From NCBI GenBank assembly GCA_021432635.1, contig MU270050.1, positions 310,001-374,000 on the forward strand: a DNA stretch of 64,000 nucleotides, read 5' to 3'. A program made the translations under genes and the position numbers. Shown here one piece after another: positions 11,322-20,273 of this stretch. The number at the start of each line of letters is the position of its first letter. The stretch's first letter is position 1. The notes under the pieces were generated by a model. That model did no database searches and was not told the DNA's origin. It saw nothing but the letters and a program-made list of their open reading frames with translations. Source of the stretch: Thozetella sp. PMI_491 (taxonomy: Eukaryota; Ascomycota; Sordariomycetes; Chaetosphaeriales; Chaetosphaeriaceae).

Positions 11322-11975
11322 TCTGAAGTATTGATCGGCAAGTTGACTGTTTGGCGGAAGAAAATTAACCACTATTTTCTCCGAGGGAAAATGGGGTGGT
11401 GTTTTCTCGAGACGAAGATCACGCGGGCATTACTGCGTCTCAAATGTGGGGACGGAGGAAAGAAATGCAAAGCGAAATATATGGGTGCAAGATAGATGCA
11501 AGATGGGTTTCTGTCTGCCCTGAAGGCTTCCTTAAAGGGGCGAGTATCTCTTGGTGATATATATACTCCATTGGAACTCGGCCTTTTCTTTTAACATCGT
11601 GCGCATTTCATTCTAATACACCCCATATCATCCCATATCGAATGAAAGTTGTCGTATTCGGGTTCAATTTCAAGGCCTACTATTGGATGGAACCTGGGCA
11701 TTTTACCAAATCGGGCTAGCGAATCTTTCGTATTCGCATCCACTTACACGCGCCCGATGCTCTTCGTGCTCGCGTCGTTTGTGGGCAGAGGGATGGAGCC
11801 CACATGCCTTTTTAGTTAAGAAACGAAGAATCACTAATTCCCGCGGTGTTTGCTGCCGAATACACCTAAATCTTCCAGGAAAAGGGGCTGGGCTGCCATC
11901 TTGCTTCATTGCTTGCGGTCATCGGCATACCATTTTTTAACAGGGGTCTAGGATCTTGACCGCCGAACGAGATGC
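11322..11975. other. CYP51 upstream region; no gene seen
   Basis: Separates the minus-strand CYP51 start from the stop of the next minus-strand gene. Apart from the promoter elements listed separately, nothing is recognisable. Confidence 0.6.
11418..11574 (-). promoter_or_regulatory. Promoter elements of the CYP51 gene
   Basis: About 100 bp upstream of the ATG (11321) lies ATCACGCGG (11418-11426, plus-strand reading). It equals part of the SREBP-binding promoter repeat unit that I recall from A. fumigatus cyp51A. An inverted CCAAT (ATTGG, 11570-11574) and a TA-rich tract (about 11557-11566) lie further upstream. Regulation by SREBP and the CCAAT complex is an inference from these short matches. 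Confidence 0.35.
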
Positions 11976-13895
11976 CTAGGCCTTGGAATTACTCATGAAT
12001 GGTACAAGTAGAGCACTGGGGTACTTGGCCCCGAAGTGAAAAACATGTATTCCCTTGTTGCGGCCGGGCGGCGTCTGTACCCGCTGCTCCTTCACGAATA
12101 CGGGATCCGAATCAGGAGCACCGCCCAGCTCGGCGAAGGAAACTTGTGCACCTGGAGTAAAGACCATACCGCTCGATGGGACTGGAACAGTAGACAGTCC
12201 AAATCCCTTGTTATCGAACGTCACAGGAACCACCGGCGCTGGGCGAATCGTCAGAGTGAGTTGTTCGCCAGGATGGAATCGCAGCGCCGTCGGCCAGATC
12301 CCAAGTTCGATGGGGACTATTTGTCCGGGCTTCAATAGTTCTTCATGCTCATGGGTGTAGAAGGGCTCAAGTTCCGTCGAGAGCTTGGCGTCTAATGCAC
12401 GATGTGACACGCGTAGCAGACCCTTTGCCAAGATGGTGCTAGGAGCTTCCCCTCCTACAGCCCGCATCGCCAACGTATCCCCTCCTCCGTCACGTTTCTC
12501 CACCAAAACTAAAAGCTCCATATCGCTCGAGCCGATAGCTTCAACCCATAGCCGAAGATTCATGTGTCCGATCAGCTCAACCTCGTCATCGAAGACGTAC
12601 GAGAAGGTTGCATAGTTCTCGGTGCCTTCGCATTCGTAAGAGATGGTGTTGTCTGTCGTGGGGCATGCTTTGGACAGTGTGCCTGCGGAATGAAGATGGA
12701 GCTTCTCAATCGTGAAGCCTGGGACTGGCCAGCTTTCCACGGGTCGATTGACAGAATCCTCATGACCGGGATCGAGCACCGCAATGCGAACCAGTGGAGT
12801 CTGCGGCCAGTCATTCCTAGCATCTTTCATATAGTAATCAAAGAACTTTCTCAGATCTTCGAGGTTTTCGCGGTCGTAATAGTCCGGCCATTCAAAGGTA
12901 TTATGCACCCGAAGCCACTTATCCTTAGAGCGAATGGATCGAAAGCCCGCAAAAGTGCCATGGGTATGAAGTGGGTTGGTGTAACTTGCGACGATGTAGG
13001 CCGGGACCGTGATGCGATCAAGCCGGGCAATCTTGTCTTGCCAGTACTCGTTTATCACCTGTTGCCCTATGCTCATGCGTGCGACATCCTCAACAAAGTT
13101 CTCACCGGCAAATGTCGTCGTGATGATGATTTCGGTGAAGGTGGGCGCGGGGATACCACCCCGGTTGGTCATATGGCGGAATTGGTCCGTGAAGCCTTCC
13201 CATGGGGCAATAGCAGTCAAGTGTGGGGGGCACTCGGAGGCAATGAACCATTGAGAGGCTGCCAGCCATGAGCTACCGGACAAGGACACCCTGCCTGAGC
13301 TCCACAGTTGCGTAGCCGCCCACTCAATGAAGTCGTACCCGTCCTCGGCTAGCTGGCGACCAAAGAAGGAGACGTTGCCTTCAGAGGCATAAGCTCCGCG
13401 AGTATCGGGGTTAAGAACGGCGTAGCCATGCGCGACCCAATATGCTGGATCAGGTCCTTCGAATTTCTGCAGCTCGGAAGCGGCCGCGAGGGGCACGTCG
13501 GATCGGTAAGGAATGTCATCCAGCCACGGCCCGCCAATCTGCTTTCCGTAGGGGCTCCACGCAACTATCGCGGGTACTTTGTCTGCTCCTGGGGGCCGGA
13601 AGACGTCCGTATATATAGTAGTCCCATCGCGAAGGGTTACGGCAACGTCACGCTCAAAAAGAATATCGCAGGTGAGCGGTCTTGCACCTTCTCGTCGAAT
13701 AGAACCGGCTCGAAGAGTGAGTGTTTCCTGCTTAAACCCAGCATATCGGGCACGAGGTGCGTTGGTAGGACGAATGCGACGGTGCGGGACGGGATAAGCA
13801 TTGTCGCCATAGATTCTAAGAGTGGCGGAGGTGATTCCTGGGCTCGCAGAATCCATATCGGCAGATTCAAGTTGCGAAGGAGCTGGATCACCCAT
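11976..13895 (-). CDS. CocE/NonD family hydrolase (X-Pro dipeptidyl-peptidase-like)
   Basis: One uninterrupted 639-residue frame. The N-terminal half is an alpha/beta hydrolase fold with DVFRPPG (about 97-103), the family-typical PDTRGAYASEG (about 163-173) and a nucleophile elbow SGSSW (Ser209). The C-terminal part is the beta-sandwich 'PepX_C' domain (for example MNLRLWVEAIGSSDMEL). This architecture is shared by cocaine esterase, glutaryl-7-ACA acylase-like and X-Pro peptidase enzymes that hydrolyse esters or amides. No signal peptide is visible. In position it lies between CYP51 and the MDR/methyltransferase pair, which fits a deacylating or detoxifying role, but the substrate is unknown. 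The ATG at 13895 is the longest; ATGs a few codons inside are possible. Confidence 0.85.
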   Translation of the reverse strand: MGDPAPSQLESADMDSASPGITSATLRIYGDNAYPVPHRRIRPTNAPRARYAGFKQETLTLRAGSIRREGARPLTCDILFERDVAVTLRDGTTIYTDVFRPPGADKVPAIVAWSPYGKQIGGPWLDDIPYRSDVPLAAASELQKFEGPDPAYWVAHGYAVLNPDTRGAYASEGNVSFFGRQLAEDGYDFIEWAATQLWSSGRVSLSGSSWLAASQWFIASECPPHLTAIAPWEGFTDQFRHMTNRGGIPAPTFTEIIITTTFAGENFVEDVARMSIGQQVINEYWQDKIARLDRITVPAYIVASYTNPLHTHGTFAGFRSIRSKDKWLRVHNTFEWPDYYDRENLEDLRKFFDYYMKDARNDWPQTPLVRIAVLDPGHEDSVNRPVESWPVPGFTIEKLHLHSAGTLSKACPTTDNTISYECEGTENYATFSYVFDDEVELIGHMNLRLWVEAIGSSDMELLVLVEKRDGGGDTLAMRAVGGEAPSTILAKGLLRVSHRALDAKLSTELEPFYTHEHEELLKPGQIVPIELGIWPTALRFHPGEQLTLTIRPAPVVPVTFDNKGFGLSTVPVPSSGMVFTPGAQVSFAELGGAPDSDPVFVKEQRVQTPPGRNKGIHVFHFGAKYPSALLVPFMSNSKA

Positions 13896-14906
13896 GCCTA
13901 ATTGAGGGTGGAATTGCGTTGGACAAACTGTTGCCGCAGACCTCGCAGTTCCACTTTGTAAATTTTGTCAATGGTGAGATTATCGAGTCTACGATATTGA
14001 GTGACGAGTTAACTATGTAGAGGAGGATGTTGATATTTATACACAGCCATCGGGCACACGTTATTACCCGAGCGAGATCCCGAATGATGTGCTGATGCCG
14101 TGCTGAGGCTAGGTACTAACTCAGTCGAAACCGGATCTGTGTTAACAATATGAACTGTGCACTTAGGTAATAGCGAGCTATAGCAGTAATCTAGTCGTAA
14201 TACTGCATTTCTACCTCCTGGGGCAAGACGAAGTGTTCTGGTTCGGCCCAGACTCGCTGCCCTTGTCCCTCTCAGCGTTACATAGCGCCCGACAAAGCCC
14301 GACAAAGCCCGCCGCCGCTTGGACAGTGTCCGACGGACCCCGACAATCAGTACCGCCAAACTCCCGACACTAAACATCTAGCGCCGGATCTCCTTCGAGT
14401 TGGAGGTCTGATGATAATCTATCCCCATAGTTATTTATTCCGAGAATTGAAGAGCAACTTCTGGTCCTTGCATAAACCCGACAAACCCGCCATCGGGCTG
14501 CGACGATCAGCTCACCCCAGCTAAAACGCCCATTAGGCAATTCTAAGAATCGAGGTTCCTCATTACAAATCAGCTGAACATAGTCTGCCGTCTGCCGTCT
14601 GCCTGTAGGTTTTCCTGGTAATGGCGGAGTTTACAAACGGAGTTTACAAACTGTTTAACCAATACCTGTCGGACTTGGGATGAACCATGTCTTCTGCCTC
14701 CGCAACCTTTGAGAGCGCGGTATCATATCGTATATACGAACGTTCTAAAACTCCGAAACGCAGCGATTCGGCGGAGACGTACATTTGGGTGTCCGCTGTC
14801 ACGGTATAGAACTATATAAACACTCATTTTCAGCCGCTATTGTCAGATGGCGCATCAAGGCCAAGGCTCTCATCGCTGTACAACCTCTACTTAAAAGTCA
14901 TTAAAC
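13896..14906. other. Divergent intergenic region with CCCGAC-rich repeats
   Basis: Holds two abutting copies of GACAAAGCCC (14291-14310) plus related CCCGACAAACCCG (about 14476-14488) and scattered CCCGAC hexamers, and CTGCCGT duplicated at about 14583-14597. A TATATAAA box (14813-14820) sits 87 bp upstream of the next ATG. No gene recognised. Confidence 0.5.
14813..14820 (+). promoter_or_regulatory. TATA box of the MDR oxidoreductase gene
   Basis: TATATAAA 87 bp before the ATG at 14907, the usual spacing for filamentous fungi, and it supports that start codon. Confidence 0.6.
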
Positions 14907-15947
14907 ATGCCTAGCACCCAGAAAGCCCTCGTCGTCTCAGAGCTTGGCAAGCCTGTTACCCTTGTGAGCGACTGGCCTGTTCCGGAGCCTGGGGCAAACC
15001 AGGTGCAGGTGAAGGTGACCGTTGCCGGTCTCAACCCTCACGACGGGAAGTCCCGCGATTATGGCCTCTTCATTGCCAACGATCTACCTTCGATCCTTAC
15101 CAACGATGTCGTCGGTAAAGTCACAAAGTTGGGCCAAGGTGCCACTGGTATTGCAGTCAACGACCGAATCGTGTACCATCCGTCTTTCGCGCCAGGTTCG
15201 ACTCAGAATGGCCTCCAGGAGTATGCCATCGCAGATCTGTGGGCGGCGGCTAAGATTCCGGACTCTATCACAGATGATGAAGCGGCAACTTTACCCACCA
15301 ATATTTTTGCGCCTTTGGTGGCTCTGTTTGAAAAGCTACAGATCCCAGCACCGTGGTCGCCGGCCGCCAAGAAGTTCGACTACGCCGGCGCAATTATACT
15401 CATCGTCGGGGGCGGCTCAAACTGCGGCCGGTTTGGTGTCCAACTGGCCAAACTCGCCGGTATTGGGCGAATTGTTGTGGTGGGTGGTGACGAGGCCGAG
15501 CTGAAGTCTTACGGGGCCACCCATGTCATCGACCGCCACGCTCCCTACGAGACCCTTCTCATGCGCATTCGCGAAGTAGTGGGCGACGACCTAGTTTATG
15601 CCTACGACGCAGTCAGCCCCGTGGACGGCCAGCTTCTGGCGCTGAATGCCCTTTCGACCTACAAGAGAGGTATCCTGGCTCGTCTGATCCCTACTGGTCC
15701 AGTTGACGAGTCCAAAGTTTTAGGAAAGAAGGCGGGTTTTGATGTGCGAGACGTGTTTGGTAGTTCGCATGAGCAGCCCGAGCTTGCGGTCGGCTTTTGG
15801 TCACGAGTCACAGGGTATCTCAAGAACGGGCAGATTCGGCCGCTAAGCTACACTGTGAAGGAGGGGCTCTTGGCAAACAACGTGAACAGCGTGCTGGATG
15901 CCTATAAGAATGGAGAGGCGGTTACAAAGACACACATCCATTTGTAA
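14907..15947 (+). CDS. Zinc-less MDR oxidoreductase / enoyl-reductase-like (ToxD/trans-ER type)
   Basis: An intronless 346-residue medium-chain dehydrogenase/reductase. The N-terminal GroES-like domain (AGLNPHDGKSRDYG, about 40-53) is followed by a Rossmann domain whose glycine motif reads VGGGSNCGRFGVQLAKL (from about residue 167). The cysteine/histidine ligands of catalytic zinc are absent, as in quinone- and enoyl-reductase-like MDRs. The GGGSNCGRFG signature is common to fungal ToxD-like and stand-alone trans-enoyl reductases of secondary metabolism, which use NADPH to reduce C=C bonds. No polyketide synthase lies in the window, so a partner synthase cannot be shown. It is followed on the same strand by the methyltransferase. 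Confidence 0.85.
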   Translation: MPSTQKALVVSELGKPVTLVSDWPVPEPGANQVQVKVTVAGLNPHDGKSRDYGLFIANDLPSILTNDVVGKVTKLGQGATGIAVNDRIVYHPSFAPGSTQNGLQEYAIADLWAAAKIPDSITDDEAATLPTNIFAPLVALFEKLQIPAPWSPAAKKFDYAGAIILIVGGGSNCGRFGVQLAKLAGIGRIVVVGGDEAELKSYGATHVIDRHAPYETLLMRIREVVGDDLVYAYDAVSPVDGQLLALNALSTYKRGILARLIPTGPVDESKVLGKKAGFDVRDVFGSSHEQPELAVGFWSRVTGYLKNGQIRPLSYTVKEGLLANNVNSVLDAYKNGEAVTKTHIHL

Positions 15948-16682
15948 GCAGCTTGGACTTTGAGTTATGCAATGGTAGCCGAATTCTCAAACTATGAGAT
16001 ATTGTTAACATCTAAACTAGATTAGGGTTACCATAGCTAGTATAGGCAGTAAAGAAGTCAGCACTTGGGAACGCAAATTTTTACTCAGCTCACACTCCCA
16101 TAGCTTATTTTCTAGCCATCTATTCATTCCCATACGGAAGCTGGATACGGTCGACCTGGTGCTTTATACAAGCGAATTAGCTCCAGGACTGACTGCCGGC
16201 ACAATCGTTGCCTAGAGTTTTCCATAAACTCCTTTGAAAAGCCCCAAGGGCTAGCCGTCTTCTAGGTCTCTCTATACAGCTATCTGCAAGAGCAGTATAG
16301 GTAGGTGGTGACGTGATGCCAAGGTCTGCTTACTCCGACTTGGGCTATCTACCCGGGTAGCTAGTTCAACACAGCGTCTACCCCTAGTTATACTTGTAGT
16401 TTTGTAGTTTTGGTCGTCAATGCGCCCAAGCGGCTCGCCCGGCGAAGCGGCCAGGATACACAGCAGGAGTCAGTCGGAGATACTACGGATTTGGTTGGCG
16501 CAGCAGATGTTGCGCAAGCCTTCACGCTTTAACGTCGCGCTAGCCATCATTCGTGGTTTCATATGCGGTCAGCAGGCGGAGCCGCGCTAGCTGTTGGTAA
16601 GGTCGAATAAGGAACCAGCTGAGCGCGACTCCACCTTCCTCACGGCCGAATTAGGCTACGTCAAAAGGCCCTCGCCCTCTCA
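15948..16682. other. Intergenic, no gene seen
   Basis: Between two plus-strand genes. The start of an open frame at 16594 is an upstream extension of the methyltransferase frame and precedes its TATA box, so it is not counted as coding. Confidence 0.55.
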
Positions 16683-16717
16683 CCAATCGAATGGCTTGCT
16701 CCACGGGATATATAAAA
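16683..16717 (+). promoter_or_regulatory. CCAAT and TATA boxes of the methyltransferase gene
   Basis: CCAAT at 16683-16687 and TATATAAAA at 16709-16717 lie 90-124 bp before the ATG at 16807. They decide the start: the frame is open further upstream to 16594, but that part would lie before the core promoter. Confidence 0.65.
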
Positions 16718-16806
16718 CCAACATTGACCCAATATCGCCTCCAGCAGAAGGTCTTCCTTGTGACAACCATCTTGAGCCATCTTGTTTTTTAATTTCATCT
16801 TTTACA

Positions 16807-17649
16807 ATGGTGTACGAACAGTCTCAAAGCAAGGGGCTACCTTTCCCAGAATGGTTCTCGGCGATGGCTGCAAACTACGCAAAGCAGACGGGCGACAGCA
16901 CCCGCCGCGTGTTTGAAGCGTGTCTCGAGGACATCCAAGCAATCAAACCAATTACCAAAGACGATATAGTCCACGATAATGCTGCAGGCCCGGGGACAGC
17001 GGCCTCGGTTCTGGTCGATAAACTTCCTAAGGACGAGCTGCCGACCATCTTGGTCACGGACAATGTTCCTCCGATGGTCCAGGCTGCTAAGGACACCTTC
17101 AAGGCCTGGCCGGCTATTGAGACACGCGTCCTCGACTCGCTGAACCTGGAGGGAATCCCTGCGGACCACTTCACACACAGCATTCTCAACTTCAGCGTCT
17201 TCACCTTCGCCGACCCTCTGAAAGGACTGCAAGAGATCTACCGTACGCTGAAACCGGATGGTCTAGCTGCCCTCTTAGTCTGGAAACGGTTCGGTGCTGG
17301 GGAAGTCATCCATGCTGCGCAGGCTTTAGTGCGGCCAGACCTCCCGCCCATGAAAGTCCCCCACCCAGAGTTCTTACAAGAAGGTGTTTTGGAGAAACAT
17401 GCCGTTGAAGCCGGATTCAACCCTTCTGGAATCAAAGTATTGCAGAGGAGCCTTGCCGTGAGCGGTCCAGAGCTTGAAGAAGGGCTAAAGCCGTTCATGC
17501 TTGGAGACTTCACCAAGTTGGCCCGTGCTGGATGGACAGAAGACGAGGCTAGCCGATGGCCCGAGGTTATCGATCAGGTGGTGAAAAAGGAGCTGGATGC
17601 CTATGGCGGTGTCAAGTTCGAGGCTTGGATAGTTCTCGCGAAGAAGTAG
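16807..17649 (+). CDS. SAM-dependent methyltransferase, small-molecule type
   Basis: A 280-residue class I methyltransferase with no intron. A degenerate motif I lies at VHDNAAGPGTAAS (about 56-68), an acidic strand-2 region at LVTDNVPPMV, and post-motif segments ILNFSVFTFADPLKGL and EIYRTLKPDGLAALLVW match the UbiE/LaeA-like fold. Such fungal enzymes methylate O or N atoms of small metabolites with S-adenosylmethionine in the cytosol. It is tail-to-tail with the glycosyltransferase (140 bp apart) and downstream of the MDR enzyme, so it may tailor the same product. The start was chosen by promoter position. A role as regulator cannot be excluded, but it lacks the long N-terminus of LaeA. Confidence 0.8.
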   Translation: MVYEQSQSKGLPFPEWFSAMAANYAKQTGDSTRRVFEACLEDIQAIKPITKDDIVHDNAAGPGTAASVLVDKLPKDELPTILVTDNVPPMVQAAKDTFKAWPAIETRVLDSLNLEGIPADHFTHSILNFSVFTFADPLKGLQEIYRTLKPDGLAALLVWKRFGAGEVIHAAQALVRPDLPPMKVPHPEFLQEGVLEKHAVEAGFNPSGIKVLQRSLAVSGPELEEGLKPFMLGDFTKLARAGWTEDEASRWPEVIDQVVKKELDAYGGVKFEAWIVLAKK

Positions 17650-17789
17650 TTTTAGCAATGGATTGGCATATGAAACGCCCATAAAGCTACTAGTACATCT
17701 CCGTGGGCTGATTCAAGGTCATTGCGGTGTACTAAGTAGATTTGCTGTCTCAGGCATAGTCGCAGAATCTTCTAAGCTCCTCGGTAACT

Positions 17790-19415
17790 TTAAAGGCGGC
17801 CACTAGCCGCCAGCTTGGCGACCACTTTCGCAGCCCCATCACGTCCTGGTGACCTCGTTGCCGCCTCGCCAACCCGCGCTGCATTTTCACGAATAGATTG
17901 CCCTTTCGCACCGGAGTCAATAACACTGGAGATCGATTTCAAAATACATCCAGAATTCCACTCCGGAGCCGTTTCCCGACAACCCCAGACCCCGATCTTC
18001 AGATACTCGACGAGCGTGGCGAAGTTGTAGTGATCACCCCAGAACGGAAAAACGACATGGGGGACGCCGGCACTGATAGAGAAGCGGTAAGTAGTGGAGT
18101 GAGGTTATGTTTACTGAAAAAAAAAAAAAAAAACTTCAACTTACGAAACACCTTCGTGATAGGAACCGGCGCCACCATGATGCACAAAAGCGGTTATATG
18201 TCCGGTCTCGAGAATGGCAAAGGGGTCGACATCCAGCCAAGGCACCATGCGGAGGCGTCCGCTGGCAAGATGATCCTTGGCGATACTTTTGAAGTCATCG
18301 GGGTACTCGATCAACTTTTGAAATTTCCATAGCACCTGTATATCGGCTCGCTCGTCCAGAAGCGAACTTAGTGTCTTTGTCATGACTGTTGCCCTTTGCT
18401 CATCGTATCGAACGTTGCCACCAAGATTAACTAGGATTGTAGGCCCACGTGCAAGCCACGAGGCTAGTTCCGGGTCTTGCTTTGAAACCGGAGCTACACG
18501 GATGTTGATAGGTCCAGCACGAGTGACATTCCGTGGTACGGTGTCAGCCGGTAAGCTGGCGCCTGGCAATTCCTGCGTGATCCATGGGGTATCCGGGCGA
18601 TGAATGTTGAAAAAGTCGCCATACCCGCTCCGAATACCATTGGCTCGCAAGTATGCCTTTGTCTTGCGCAAATTGGGAGTCTTAGAGAGTTGGTGCCACA
18701 TCCGAACGGAATGCCATATGTTCTCAGGGATCTGGAGCCATGGGATCGGGAAGGGTAATCTGGAGCCGAGTGTCGGATATTTCCAGAATGCACCACCCCA
18801 CGGCTGGGCAAATGAAAACATATCGATGAGTGGATTTGGCACGATGAAGGCGTGTAGACGATTAGTCTCGCGTACTGCGTTGATCCCCGGGTGGAGCATT
18901 ACATCCAGCACCACGACGGCCGGATCAATGGTGTCTATCAAGGAACTCATTTCTTTCACTAAAGCCAGATACTCTGGCCCCAACCATGGGGACATCCAGC
19001 CCTGCATTATATTACCGAACTGCAGCGCGCTGGCTGGACCAGGGGAATGTATAAAGTCGGCTATGTTCACCGCGCCTGTATTTCGATACACCGCTTCGAG
19101 GTAACTCTGATTTGTGAGTGCGTGAAACTCGACTGGTTTAGCGGCGACAGCGCCGGAGACACGTTTTAGACTGTTTCCTACTGGGTTCCACGACGCGACG
19201 TGTAGCTCTAGGCCTGGATAGTTCTCCTGCAGAGACTGTATAGTGGCTAGATGTACGTTGTGAAGCCCACCGAGCATATTCACTAGGAAAAGCACCGTAT
19301 TGTTTCGCCCCTGGACCTGCTGGAAGAGAGGCGGGTAGACTGCCGCTGGCTGCAGGTTGTATGCCACGAATGCCGTGAGGGCCGCGACGGCCGCGGATGC
19401 GACGATCTTGAACAT
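17790..19415 (-). CDS. UDP-glycosyltransferase with N-terminal membrane anchor (GT1)
   Basis: Exon 1 is 19415-18145, a 72-bp intron spans 18144-18073, exon 2 is 18072-17790; 517 residues. The start MFKIVASAAVAALTAF gives an N-terminal hydrophobic anchor or signal. The C-terminal donor-binding region reads RMVPWLDVDPFAIL, then HHGGAGSYHEGVS, and across the splice AGVPHVVFPFWGDHYNFA. This equals the UGT signature with its conserved histidines and the D-x-x-N/Q-like end. Family members transfer UDP-sugar to lipids, sterols or secondary metabolites, often in the ER. The intron holds an 18-base homopolymer (poly-T on the coding strand) after its donor. It lies tail-to-tail with the methyltransferase. 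The acceptor is unknown. Confidence 0.9.
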
Positions 19416-20273
19416 GACAAAAATGGATAGCCACGTCAGAGAATCAAAATTGAGAATTTGAGCTCGCAAGACACAGTGATATTGAGAAGTCGGTGTTTTC
19501 TTTGACGGGTCCCTACGACAACATCACTCGCCGTCTTTCTAGACGGGGGCGCGACACAATATATGATCTCGCGTAAGCCCACCCGTGCTCGACTCGATCA
19601 TCTTCCAGGCCATGCAGCATACGTGGAGTCATGCAATGCGCCAAGGTTCTCGGCAAGACAAATTTGTCGGCTGGAGGCATGGTGTTGGCTGAAGCGGCAT
19701 ATCGATACGAGTGAAGTCGGTAAAAATTAACACTAAGCAATGGGACGAGTTAGTGCTGACTGGAAAAGCACAGTACCCAAGGCGCTGCTCGGTGTGGCTG
19801 GTCAAGGGGAACCACATGGCGAGGAAGTGCTTGGCCGACTGCTTCGGGGCCGAGCCGATATTTTGTTGCTCAGATCATGGATGAGGTACGCAGCAGTGCA
19901 GATGCCAAGAAGGTAAGCAAGCACTAAAGGAGGTGCTATTGCGCGCTGAACTGGCTGTCTGTGGGATTACCTAATTTTGTCATCATTCGATTGAAGCGTG
20001 TCCAGGCCGCCATTGGAGCGACTAGAGGCTCCGGAGCAGGGCCAAGGGCAGGGACTCTGTCAATAATCTTGCGAGGGAAATCAAGCGCAGGTTTCCAATT
20101 GGAAGCAAGGTTGGTCCCGACCTATGGGCTTCCATACACGCAGAGCCTTTCGTTATTGGTCGGCCCCTAGTCGTGCCATGATCCCCCTTCCGTAGTTAAA
20201 TCATGGTACACAGGGTGGCCTTGGATTTATTTGCTTGTATCGGACATTCTAGATAGTAGATATAGCCAAGGCA
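19416..20273. other. Intergenic, no gene seen
   Basis: Upstream of the glycosyltransferase and downstream of the first flavin monooxygenase. Only short unsupported frames. Confidence 0.55.

Noticed and set aside
16594-16806. Longer N-terminus for the methyltransferase
   Set aside because: The extension contains the CCAAT and TATA boxes and does not look like methyltransferase sequence.
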